In this document: one piece after another, positions 52,400 through 60,215 of the stretch
Layout of the letters: the number at the start of each line of letters is the position of its first letter
Position numbering within the stretch: position 1 is the first letter of the stretch
Source of the DNA: Gordonia mangrovi
Lineage (GTDB): Bacteria > Actinomycetota > Actinomycetes > Mycobacteriales > Mycobacteriaceae
Direction of reading: 5' to 3'
Assembly (NCBI RefSeq): GCF_024734075.1
Contig: NZ_CP102850.1
Span: forward strand, 1,488,001-1,552,000
DNA length: 64,000 nt
The notes under the pieces: generated by a model
Told to the model about the DNA's origin: nothing
Seen by the model: the letters and a program-made list of their open reading frames with translations, nothing else
The model's database searches: none
Program-made: the position numbers and the translations under genes

Positions 52400-53482
52400 A
52401 TGGGAACAGCGAGTGTGAGCGGGCGTGGGACTCCGCCGGCGAAGATGTTCGCCAGCGACAACGCCGCCGGTGCCAGTGCGGAGATCGTCGACGCGGTGGC
52501 GGCGGTGTCGATGGAGGCACACCTGGCCTACGGCAATGACCCGGTGACCGCAGCGGCCGGTGAACGGGTCGCCGAGGTGTTCGGGACAGATGTCGACGTG
52601 CATTGCGTCTCGACCGGTTCGGCGGCCAATTCCCTTGCGTTGTCCGCCCTCACGCGCCCGTGGGGGTCGATTCTCTGCCATCGCAGCGCACACATCGAGG
52701 TGGACGAATGTGGTGGCCCCGAGTTCTTCACCGGCGGTGCGAAACTCGTCCTTCTCGACGGCGACGACGGCAAGATCGATCCCGGCGAGTTGCGTCGCGC
52801 GGTGCGGCATCGCGCCGGTGACGTGCACAGTGTCCAGCCGCAGGTGCTCAGCCTCACGCAGGCGACCGAAACCGGCTCGGTGTACTCCCTCGACGAGATC
52901 CATACCCTCACCGGGATCGCCCGGGACGCGGGCCTGCGAACCCATCTGGACGGCGCGCGATTCGCCAATGCGCTGGTCCATCTCGATGTGTCACCGGCCG
53001 AGATGTCCTGGCGCTGCGGCGTCGACCTCCTGTCGTTCGGCATCACCAAGAACGGCGGGATGACCACCGACGCCGTCGTGTCGTTCGACGGCTCGCTACG
53101 CGATGAACTCGCGTTCCGGGTGAAGCGGGCCGGCCAGTTGGCTTCGAAGCTGCGGTTCGAGTCCGCCCAGGTCCTGGCGTACCTGGCCGACGACCTGTGG
53201 TTGCGTAATGCACGACACGCCAACATGATGGCGCAACGGCTGGTGTCCGGGCTGCACGCCACCAGCGGTGTTGCCGTCCGGGGCGCCGCGCAGGCGAACC
53301 TGGTCTTCTGCGACCTTCCCGACCGGGTCATCGACGGCCTCGAGAACCAGGGATACGTGTTCCACCACGGCATCCCGGAACCCGGTGTCGCCCGGCTGGT
53401 GACCTCGCATGCGACCACCACCGAGTCCGTGGACGGTCTCCTCACCGCCATCGGCGACCTCGTCCACGATGACCGTGGCTGA
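52400..53482 (+). CDS. Low-specificity threonine aldolase family PLP enzyme
   Basis: Fold-type I beta-eliminating lyase of 360 residues. It cleaves L-threonine or allo-threonine (or related beta-hydroxy amino acids) to glycine and an aldehyde. Seen: FASDNAAGASAEIVDAVAAV, YGNDPVTAAAGERVAEVFG, STGSAANSLALSAL, CHRSAHIEVDECGGPEFFTG, THLDGARFANALVHL with the PLP Asp, and LLSFGITKNGGM with the Schiff-base Lys. The next gene starts 14 bases before its end, in another frame, so the two are coupled. The start ATG 52400 is 73 bases from the divergent nucleoside hydrolase. Confidence 0.9.
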   Translation: MGTASVSGRGTPPAKMFASDNAAGASAEIVDAVAAVSMEAHLAYGNDPVTAAAGERVAEVFGTDVDVHCVSTGSAANSLALSALTRPWGSILCHRSAHIEVDECGGPEFFTGGAKLVLLDGDDGKIDPGELRRAVRHRAGDVHSVQPQVLSLTQATETGSVYSLDEIHTLTGIARDAGLRTHLDGARFANALVHLDVSPAEMSWRCGVDLLSFGITKNGGMTTDAVVSFDGSLRDELAFRVKRAGQLASKLRFESAQVLAYLADDLWLRNARHANMMAQRLVSGLHATSGVAVRGAAQANLVFCDLPDRVIDGLENQGYVFHHGIPEPGVARLVTSHATTTESVDGLLTAIGDLVHDDRG

Positions 53483-54377
53483 CCGCGCACCGACCTTCAT
53501 GTCTCATTCGACGGCGCATGTCACGGCGACCACCGATCTCGGACCGCGTTTGCGGCGGCTACATTTTCACGTGCCCGACCTCGCCGGGCTCGGACTCCCC
53601 GGCGACCCCGACGAGGCGGTGGGGATCTACTTCCCGGCGCCCGGCGAGACGACGACACCGGACATGGAATGCCGGGACGGCATCTGGGGCTACCACGATC
53701 CGGAATCCGCGCCGGAGGCACGCAATTACTCGGTGCGCGCGGTCGACCATGCCACCGGGTCGATGACGGTGGACTTCGTCATCCACTCCCATGGACCGGC
53801 CACCGCGTGGGCGCAACGCGCCGAACCAGGACACCAGGTGGTGATGGCCCATGCCTGCGGCTGGTATCGAGCTGTGCCGGCGCACTGGCGGCTGCTCGCC
53901 GCCGATCTCGCCGGCTTCCCGGCACTGGCACGAATCCTCGACGAGGACAACGGAACCACGCCGACGACAACTGTGGTCGAGGTACCCGCCGCCGCGGACC
54001 TCGACTATCTGGACGACGTCGACCACGATGCTGACGTCGTCGCGGTGATCGGCAGCGGCAACGGGATCGGACCGAGTGTGCTGGCGGCGTCCATGCGGCA
54101 GCTGCCGGTCCCGGCCGGCGCGGGCTACTGCTGGTTCGCCGGGGAGGCCGCGCAATCTCGGGCGGTGCGCACATGGCTACGCCGCGAACATCAGTGGGGC
54201 CGCGAACAGTACGACATCATCGGCTACTGGCGGTCCGACGGCGAGGAGTGGTCGCGCCGGTATGCGGCATACGGCGACGAACTGTTCGCCATCTACCAGC
54301 GCGCGATCGCCGACGGCAAGGGTGAGAAGGCCGCCGCCGAGGAGTTCGACGAGGCGCTCGAAGAACGCGGGCTCTAG
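53469..54377 (+). CDS. Siderophore-interacting protein (FAD-dependent ferric-siderophore reductase, SIP family)
   Basis: A 302-residue flavoprotein that reduces ferric siderophores in the cytoplasm. The N-terminal FAD domain contains RLRRLHFHVPDLAGLG and ARNYSVRAVDHATGSMTVDFVIHSHGPATAWAQRAEPGH (RxYS FAD motif). The C-terminal SIP domain has WRLLAADLAGFPALARIL, VIGSGNGIGPSVLAA, YCWFAGEAAQSRAVRTWLRREHQWGREQYDIIGYWRSDGEEW. An additional acidic helical tail follows. Start ATG 53469 (MTVADRAPTF) overlaps the aldolase gene by 14 bases; an ATG at 53502 is a shorter alternative. No siderophore synthesis genes are adjacent. Confidence 0.9.
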   Translation: MTVADRAPTFMSHSTAHVTATTDLGPRLRRLHFHVPDLAGLGLPGDPDEAVGIYFPAPGETTTPDMECRDGIWGYHDPESAPEARNYSVRAVDHATGSMTVDFVIHSHGPATAWAQRAEPGHQVVMAHACGWYRAVPAHWRLLAADLAGFPALARILDEDNGTTPTTTVVEVPAAADLDYLDDVDHDADVVAVIGSGNGIGPSVLAASMRQLPVPAGAGYCWFAGEAAQSRAVRTWLRREHQWGREQYDIIGYWRSDGEEWSRRYAAYGDELFAIYQRAIADGKGEKAAAEEFDEALEERGL

Positions 54378-54402
54378 TGTGGCATCAGATACCGACTGCG
54401 GC

Positions 54403-55857
54403 TCAGCCGAGCAGCTCGGCGACGATCCGCAGCGACTCGTCGGTGAGCAGGTACGAGAGGTGATGGGTACCCGAGGCGCTCGGAACCCGGTGGATGTCCG
54501 CGACCGCGAGCTCTTCGCCGTCGATCAGCGACATGCTGCCGACGTCGACGACCAGATCGTTGGCGACATCGCCCATCAATGGGTCGACCACCTCGTCGGC
54601 CACCCGCGCCAGCGTCGCGAGTAGATCCGCCGGCATGCCGACGACATCGTCGGGTTCGAAGTCGGTGACGACCGTCTCGTACGTGACGCCGGCGTCGGGA
54701 GCCGATCCCGCGTTGAGCTTGTCGAGAAAGGCCGAGCCCGGCGCCATCGCGGCCAGGCCGGGTACCTGGTCGGCGTCGAGCGCTTGGTCGATGATGCCTT
54801 TCACCACCGCGAAGATCAGCGTCAGGACGCGCTGCGCGGCAGCACCCCCCGCGGGCCCGGCGTAACGGCGGATCACGTCGTCGAGCAGGGTCGTGTAGAG
54901 GTCGAGCAACGTCGACCAGTTGTTGCGGCTGGCGAACAGGGTCCCGGCATTCGGTCCACCCAGCATGGTCACCGTGCGGACCGCGATGTCCGGCGGTAGG
55001 CCGACGAGTTCGATGGCACTGCGTGCGACGAGCGCGCCACGGCTGTAGGTGAGGATGTCGAGATCGATCCGGTCGGCCGCCAATTCGTCGAGCAGGGCGA
55101 CGAGTTGACGGGCGTTCTGCTCGGGATCCTCACTGAGTGTGCGATGAGTGAAGCCGAGGACCGTCGTGTCCTCGGCGGCGATCAGTCCGTCGAGGACCGC
55201 ACGCCACCCGTCGTCGCGCCAACCGTAGCCGGTGCGGGTGGTGCTGAACGTCCCGTGCACCAACAGCACCAACCGGCTGGTTCCGGGACGGAAACCGATG
55301 TCGCCCGGCCGAACCGGCCGCCACGTGCGGGGATCGGAATCGGTGATCTCGACGAGCGAGGAACGCACGATCCGCGATTCCAGCGCGGTCACGATGTCGC
55401 CGGCCACCGGCCGGCGCAACCGAATGCCGAACAGCCGCACGATCTCCGCCGCAGCATCCGCGGTGGCGGGGCGGATACGCAGTTCGTGCGCACCGACGCG
55501 CGGTTCATCGAATACCGTCGCCCGCAGAGCACTGACGTGGTCGTCGTCGAGTGGCGCGCCGCGGTGTGTGGCCCACGAGTAGCACCCACCGCGCTCACAG
55601 AGCAGCACCTCGCCGGTGTCGGCCGATCGCACCCGGAGGGCTGGGTCGGCGGGCCGGCCCGACGTGGTCGCCGCGACGGTTCGGATCCGCGGCCGGTCGA
55701 TCGCGATGGTCACCTTCTGCACCAGCGCGAGGTCGTCGGCGGCGGCCAGTGTCTGTACGAGCGGGTCGTCGTCGGGAATGTCGCGCACGGTGACCGCGTC
55801 GGGCGACAGCTCATCGGGCACCTCGATGACGAGGTCGCCGTGACGGATCGTGGTCAC
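54403..55857 (-). CDS. Lipase-like alpha/beta-hydrolase of unusual N-terminal architecture (484 residues)
   Basis: Residues 1-210 are an N-terminal region with no recognised catalytic motif (strands such as DLVIEVPDELSPDAV). From about 211 there is an alpha/beta hydrolase: LVLLVHGTFSTTRTGYGW, then the nucleophile elbow ILTYSRGALVAR, where GxSxG reads Tyr-Ser-Arg-Gly preceded by Thr, and VTMLGGPNAGTLFASR. A Gly is therefore missing from the elbow. The C-terminal part includes a possible His in DIHRVPSASGTHHLSYLL. I place it near the DUF7379/CHAT-associated lipase-like group with low certainty. No signal peptide. Confidence 0.65.
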   Translation of the reverse strand: MTTIRHGDLVIEVPDELSPDAVTVRDIPDDDPLVQTLAAADDLALVQKVTIAIDRPRIRTVAATTSGRPADPALRVRSADTGEVLLCERGGCYSWATHRGAPLDDDHVSALRATVFDEPRVGAHELRIRPATADAAAEIVRLFGIRLRRPVAGDIVTALESRIVRSSLVEITDSDPRTWRPVRPGDIGFRPGTSRLVLLVHGTFSTTRTGYGWRDDGWRAVLDGLIAAEDTTVLGFTHRTLSEDPEQNARQLVALLDELAADRIDLDILTYSRGALVARSAIELVGLPPDIAVRTVTMLGGPNAGTLFASRNNWSTLLDLYTTLLDDVIRRYAGPAGGAAAQRVLTLIFAVVKGIIDQALDADQVPGLAAMAPGSAFLDKLNAGSAPDAGVTYETVVTDFEPDDVVGMPADLLATLARVADEVVDPLMGDVANDLVVDVGSMSLIDGEELAVADIHRVPSASGTHHLSYLLTDESLRIVAELLG

Positions 55858-55903
55858 CGCGTCTCCTTCCGACTCGCCGGTTCGATGCCTTGCTCGGCTC
55901 CAC

Positions 55904-56332
55904 TCAGGAGACGACCGACTGCGGCTGGTCGTTGTCTTTCATCTCGCCCCAACCGAACCACCGCTCCACCTCCATCACCGCGGTGGTGCGCGGACGGTCG
56001 CGTTGCGGGTAGGGATTGCCGGTGTAGTGCCGCGAGAGCCGGTCGATGTCGGCGAGCTCGTCGTCGGCGCGGAGTTCGATCACCCGCCCGAGGAGTGTCA
56101 CGTGGGTGTACCAGTTCTCGGCGAGCACCGTGAGCGTGACCCGGGGATCGCGTCGTAGATGACCGAGCCGCGCGCGGCCGTCGTCCATGTTGAGCAGCAC
56201 CCGGTCGCCGTCCATCAGGTACCAGGTGGCGGCCGACACCGGCGACCCGTCCTTCCGCAACGTGGCCATCACGCTGGGATTCGGTTGTGCGAGCATCTCT
56301 CTGACTGTCGGCGGCAGCGGCCCGGTCGACAT
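55904..56332 (-). CDS. PPOX-class F420-dependent oxidoreductase-like protein
   Basis: A 142-residue split-barrel protein. PLPPTVREMLAQPNPSVMATLRKDGSPVSAATWYLMDGDRVLLNMDDGRARLGHLRRDPRVTLTV is the classical F420/FMN-binding half, and the end reads RPRTTAVMEVERWFGWGEMK. Probably reduces small substrates using F420H2, or binds biliverdin or haem-like cofactors as in Rv1155 relatives. Its ATG overlaps the stop of the truncated DJ-1/PfpI ORF upstream (ATGA), so it is translated from that ORF's ribosomes or re-initiated. Confidence 0.9.
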   Translation of the reverse strand: MSTGPLPPTVREMLAQPNPSVMATLRKDGSPVSAATWYLMDGDRVLLNMDDGRARLGHLRRDPRVTLTVLAENWYTHVTLLGRVIELRADDELADIDRLSRHYTGNPYPQRDRPRTTAVMEVERWFGWGEMKDNDQPQSVVS

Positions 56333-56424
56333 CAGTGGCTCCAGAATCCGGTGGGGTGTCGGGTTCCGTCCTTGAGGGTCCAGTGATCCGAGCCGGTCAT
56401 CACGAACAGCACCGTACGTGCCAT
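56332..56424 (-). pseudogene. Truncated DJ-1/PfpI family gene (first 30 residues only)
   Basis: ATG 56424 has AAGGAGG a few bases upstream and encodes a peptide starting MARTVLFVMTGSDHWTLKDG and ending PTGFWSH, 30 residues in all. The VLF(V)xTGxDHWTLxDGTxHPTGFW pattern is the N-terminus of class I glutamine-amidotransferase-like DJ-1/PfpI proteins, which are normally about 220-240 residues. The stop overlaps the PPOX start, and no further DJ-1 sequence follows in any frame. The remainder has therefore been deleted, leaving an intact ribosome site plus mini-ORF that now sits upstream of the PPOX gene and could act as its leader. Confidence 0.7.
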
Positions 56425-56491
56425 GTCGGCCTCCTTCGGTCTCGTCGGGAATGCGTCGACGAATCCCACCGTACTCAGGATCGGCGAGGCG

Positions 56492-57301
56492 TCACACCGT
56501 CTCCGCCGGACGGGCCGGATCGGACGACCACTGCGACCACGATCCCGGGAACAGCGTCCCGGAGCGTCCCGCGAGGTGCAGGGCCGCAATGGCATGTGCG
56601 GCGTTGACCCCGGACCCGCAGTAGGCGACCACGTCGTCGCCGATTCCCAAGGCGGCAAAACGTTCTCGGAGTTCGTGGACGGGCAGGAACCGACCATCCG
56701 GCCCGAGGTTGGCCGCCGTGGGGGCGCTGATCGCGCCCGGGATGTGACCGGCGCGCGGATCGATCGGCTCGACCTCGCCGCGATATCGCTCGGCGGCCCG
56801 CGCGTCCATCAGGGTCGCGGATGTCGCTGCCACGTCATCGATCTCCGCGACCGGGAGGTGGCCGGCATCGAGCGTGACGGTCCCGGCGCGCGGTGTGGTG
56901 TCACCGGCCGAGACCCGCAGTCCCGCTGCGCGCCACGCGCCGAGCCCGCCGTCGAGCATCCGGACGTCGCGGTGGCCTGCCCAGCGCAACAGCCACCACG
57001 CCCGCGCCGACGCGAGATTCCCGCTGTCGTCGTAGACCACCACCGGGGACGAGTCGTCGACGCCCCAGCGCCGCGCCGCGCCCTGCAGATCGGCGATGTC
57101 GGGCAGCGGATGCCGGCCCCGCTCCGGCGACGGTGATGCCGCGAGTTCGCGATCGAGATCGACGAACACCGCACCCGGGATGTGGCCGGCGCGGTAGTGC
57201 TCGCGGCCGTGCGGGTCGCCGAGTTGCCACCGCACATCGAGGATCACCGGGGGCCGGTCGGAGAGCATCGCCTCGGTGAGGTCGTCCACGCTGATGAGCA
57301 T
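56492..57301 (-). CDS. Tandem-rhodanese sulfurtransferase (thiosulfate/3-mercaptopyruvate type)
   Basis: A 269-residue two-domain rhodanese. The N-terminal inactive domain has LDVRWQLGDPHGREHYRAGHIPGAVFVDLDREL, and at the cysteine position VVVYDDSGNLASAR. The C-terminal active domain has LMDARAAERYRGE and the persulfide Cys228 in VVAYCGSGVNAAH. Transfers sulfane sulfur from thiosulfate or mercaptopyruvate to acceptors such as cyanide or thioredoxin. The CGSGV loop suits either class. Downstream lies the DJ-1 remnant on the same strand. 57302-57521 upstream holds no gene. Confidence 0.93.
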   Translation of the reverse strand: MLISVDDLTEAMLSDRPPVILDVRWQLGDPHGREHYRAGHIPGAVFVDLDRELAASPSPERGRHPLPDIADLQGAARRWGVDDSSPVVVYDDSGNLASARAWWLLRWAGHRDVRMLDGGLGAWRAAGLRVSAGDTTPRAGTVTLDAGHLPVAEIDDVAATSATLMDARAAERYRGEVEPIDPRAGHIPGAISAPTAANLGPDGRFLPVHELRERFAALGIGDDVVAYCGSGVNAAHAIAALHLAGRSGTLFPGSWSQWSSDPARPAETV

Positions 57302-57521
57302 GGGTCGATCATGTCACCGCGAGCCATCCTGTCTCCACGAGCCACATGTGAGCCGGTGAGCCTCGCGCGTCCGCCACACGATCGCGCGTGCAGCCTCACG
57401 AGCGAATGATCGACGGGCGCGCGAACCCGCCGCAGGCGGCCTCTACGCGAGCCGCACACGGTTGAGACTCGTACCGTCTGGGTATGAGCTTGTGGCAGAC
57501 ACTGCGCCCAGGGGGAGTTCG

Positions 57522-58610
57522 ATGAGACTGTTCGTCACCGGAGCGACCGGCTATGTCGGTTCGCGCCTCGTGTGTTCCCTGCTCGCGGCCGGTCACGAGG
57601 TGGTGGTCAGCAGCCGACGGCGCGCCTCGCTGCGGCGGTTCAGCTGGTACGACGACGTGACCGCGGTCGAGATGGACGCCGACGATCAACTGTCGGCGCA
57701 CGACGCGCTGCAGGCCGCCGGTCCCGTCGACGCGCTCTACTACCTGGTGCACGGGATCGGTCAGGACGACTTCGGCGATGCCGACGTGCGCGCGGCCAAC
57801 AATGTGGCGCTGGCCGCCCGTGACGCGTCGGTGCGCCGCATCGTGTACCTCGGCGGTTTCGTGCCCGACGTCGACCGCGGCCAATTGTCGGCGCACCTGC
57901 GCAGTCGTGCCGATGCCGCCGACGCACTCGACATCCCGGGCGGCGCCGATCTGGTGTGGCTGCGGGCCGCCGTGATCGTCGGTGCCGGGTCCACGTCCTT
58001 CGAGATCATCCGGTACGTCGCCGACCGGCTCGCGGTGATCCCCGAACCGGGCTTCACCCGCAATCCGATGGATCCGATCTCCATCCGGGATGTCCTGCAC
58101 TATCTGACCGCAGTCGCCCGGCCGGAGGTCCCGGCCGGCGCCTACGACATCTCCGGCCCCGACGTCGGCGTCCGCTACGGCGAGGTCCTCACCGAATACC
58201 TGCGGGCCATCGGACAGCCGCGTCTTCGCCTTCCGTTCCCCGACGTGAGCACACGGCTGGTCGGCAAGGTCGCCGGCCGCATCGTGCCGGTGCCGACGTC
58301 TCTCACCGAAGACCTGGTGACCTCGCTGAGCCAGCCGATGGCGGCTTCCGAACACACCATCCGCGACATCGTGCCGGCGCTGCCCGGCGGCCTCACCCCC
58401 ATGCGCAAGGCCATTGCGGCGGCGGTGCGCAGTCCCGCGCCGCGGCCGGTGTGTGAGCTGTCGAACCTGCATCATCTGGCCGAGACCGACCCGATGTGGG
58501 CTGGTGGCGATGTGATGCGTGCGCGCCGGATCATCGGCTCCACCGTGTCCTCGACGCTGTCCTCGACGGGACGGCTGACCCAAAGCATGGTATCCCTGCT
58601 GACAGGATGA
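57522..58610 (+). CDS. NAD(P)-binding SDR family protein (NmrA/atypical epimerase type)
   Basis: A 362-residue atypical SDR: MRLFVTGATGYVGSRLVCSLLAAGHEVVVSSRR, YYLVHGIGQDDFGDADVRAANNVALAARDASVRRIVYLGGFVP, then LVWLRAAVIVGAGSTSFEIIRYVADRLAVIPEPGFTRNPMDPISIRDVLHYLT. No clear YxxxK catalytic pair, which fits the redox-sensor/atypical group rather than a classic dehydrogenase. Similar proteins (Rv2216/YbjT-like) are common in mycobacteria. ATG 57522 has GGGGGAG upstream; an in-frame ATG 20 codons earlier is unlikely. The next gene overlaps by four bases (ATGA). Confidence 0.85.
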   Translation: MRLFVTGATGYVGSRLVCSLLAAGHEVVVSSRRRASLRRFSWYDDVTAVEMDADDQLSAHDALQAAGPVDALYYLVHGIGQDDFGDADVRAANNVALAARDASVRRIVYLGGFVPDVDRGQLSAHLRSRADAADALDIPGGADLVWLRAAVIVGAGSTSFEIIRYVADRLAVIPEPGFTRNPMDPISIRDVLHYLTAVARPEVPAGAYDISGPDVGVRYGEVLTEYLRAIGQPRLRLPFPDVSTRLVGKVAGRIVPVPTSLTEDLVTSLSQPMAASEHTIRDIVPALPGGLTPMRKAIAAAVRSPAPRPVCELSNLHHLAETDPMWAGGDVMRARRIIGSTVSSTLSSTGRLTQSMVSLLTG

Positions 58611-59344
58611 CAGCCGACCTCACGACGTTCGCCCAGCGACTGACGGCGCCCGCTCCCCACACCACGCTCGACGACCCCGGTGCGTTGCGGCGGCGGCGCA
58701 TCGTGGTCGCCGTGTTCGTGGTGATCGGTGCGATCATCCTGGGGTTCTCGTTGTCCGCCGAGCCGGGTGCCGCGTCATTCGTCCCGATGACGATCGGGCT
58801 GGCGGCGGCCTGGCTTATCGGCGGGTTCCTGTCCGGGCCGATCCGGCTGGGCCGCTTCGGGTGGCGCCGACCCGAGCCGGCCATCCCCTTCGTGGCACAG
58901 CCCTCGTCGGCGGTCGGCGCCGCGGCGCTCGGCGTCGGGGTGGGACTGGCCGTCGGCGCCGCCTTCGTCGTCGGCGCGCTCATCACCCGTGAGATCGGGC
59001 CGCTGGCCTCGCTGGTCCGCGAGGTACTTGCGTTCCGCGACGAGGGCGGCGTGGTGCTGATCACCGCGATCACCCTCGGCAACGGCCTCGCCGAGGAGAT
59101 CTTCTTCCGCGGTGCGGTCTATTCGGCGGTACAGCGGCATCAACCGTTGGTCTGGTCGACGCTGCTCTACGCGCTGGTCACCCTGGCCAGCGGCAACGTG
59201 ATGCTCGGCTTCGCCGCCATCGTCCTCGGCTCGGTGTGTGCTGTGCTGCGACGGGCCACCGACGGTGTCCTCGCGCCCATCTGCACCCACGTCATCTGGG
59301 GCGCGATCATCTTGTTCTGCCTGCCGCCCATCTTCGGCACCTAG
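58607..59344 (+). CDS. CPBP-family intramembrane metalloprotease (Abi/Rce1-like)
   Basis: A 245-residue membrane protein with six or so hydrophobic helices. The EExxxR motif is E163-E164 in GNGLAEEIFFRGAVYSAVQ, and the later metal ligand His228 is in PICTHVIWGAIILF. Family members cleave prenylated or membrane proteins or handle bacteriocin immunity; most actinobacterial ones are uncharacterised. It begins with ATGA overlap at the end of the SDR gene, indicating a two-gene operon. It ends 36 bases from the convergent MBL hydrolase. Confidence 0.9.
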   Translation: MTADLTTFAQRLTAPAPHTTLDDPGALRRRRIVVAVFVVIGAIILGFSLSAEPGAASFVPMTIGLAAAWLIGGFLSGPIRLGRFGWRRPEPAIPFVAQPSSAVGAAALGVGVGLAVGAAFVVGALITREIGPLASLVREVLAFRDEGGVVLITAITLGNGLAEEIFFRGAVYSAVQRHQPLVWSTLLYALVTLASGNVMLGFAAIVLGSVCAVLRRATDGVLAPICTHVIWGAIILFCLPPIFGT

Positions 59345-59380
59345 CGTCTCTTCGGTAGCTGGGGTCATGAATCGCGCGGA

Positions 59381-60181
59381 CTACCCCAGATCGACGCCCT
59401 CACCCGGCTGCAGCTCAACGGCCGTCACCGCGTTGTCCCGCAGCAGGGTCACGAAGTCGCCGCCCGGTCGATAGAAGCGCTCCGGCCGAATGCGCTCGAG
59501 TCCGATCGGCCACAGCGTGCCGAAGTGGACCGGAACGGCCAGTCCGGCGCCGACGATCTCGGCGGCCTCGGCTGCACGCGGCGGGTTCATGTGTCCGGGC
59601 CCCAGATTGGGTCCCCACCCACCGACCGGCAACAGCGCCAGATCACAGCGTGGCACCCAGTCACCGAGGTCGGGATAGAGGTCGGTGTCGCCGGCGAAGT
59701 ACGTCGTCATCTCCCCGGTGATGACGTAGCCGAGCGCGGCGGTGTCGAACGGCCCGCGCCGCCAGCGTCGCCCGTCGTGCTCGGCGGGTACCGCCCGGAT
59801 CTGTACACCGCCGATGGTGATCTCGTCGCCGGGGTCGACCTCGATCAGCCGCCCACCGACGGCTCGGAGCGCGGGCAACACGTCGGGCGCGCGGCGTGGC
59901 ACCACGATCGGCACGTCACCGAGCATGCGCAGGGACGGTAGGTGGGTGTGATCGGCGTGCAGATGTGACAACAGCACCACGTCGGGGACGCGAACATCCG
60001 GGTCGTTCGGAATCGGTCCGCGCCGACGCCGCAGGTGCGCGACCCGCGCGGTGAGGATGGGGTCGGTCAGCACGGTGGTCCCCCGATCGACGAGCAGCGT
60101 GCTCGCGTGGCCCAGCCAGCGCAGCGTCGAGCGCGGCGGGCCGTCGCCCGCGATCGCACGGTCGGCACCGGGGTGGGTCAT
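59381..60181 (-). CDS. MBL-fold metallohydrolase (UlaG/lactonase-like)
   Basis: A 266-residue metallo-beta-lactamase-fold hydrolase. The opening RSTLRWLGHASTLLVDRGTTVLTDPIL is typical of UlaG and NAPE-PLD-type members. Metal ligands are in LLSHLHADHTHLPSL, VPAEHDG, YFAGDTDLYPD, and the final His in AVPVHFGTLWPIG. Acts on ester, lactone or phosphodiester bonds in metabolites. The start ATG 60181 follows GGTG upstream, and a longer open frame in the same reading frame is antisense to the phosphodiesterase gene and is rejected. Divergent from the holin-like fusion gene, 34 bases apart. Confidence 0.9.
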   Translation of the reverse strand: MTHPGADRAIAGDGPPRSTLRWLGHASTLLVDRGTTVLTDPILTARVAHLRRRRGPIPNDPDVRVPDVVLLSHLHADHTHLPSLRMLGDVPIVVPRRAPDVLPALRAVGGRLIEVDPGDEITIGGVQIRAVPAEHDGRRWRRGPFDTAALGYVITGEMTTYFAGDTDLYPDLGDWVPRCDLALLPVGGWGPNLGPGHMNPPRAAEAAEIVGAGLAVPVHFGTLWPIGLERIRPERFYRPGGDFVTLLRDNAVTAVELQPGEGVDLG

Positions 60182-60215
60182 GCCACTACGATCGCAAAGC
60201 AATCGAAAGGATGCC

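Noticed and set aside
57302..57521. Possible small gene between the sulfurtransferase and SDR genes
   Set aside because: Open frames lack ribosome sites and coding character; the region is best read as divergent promoters.
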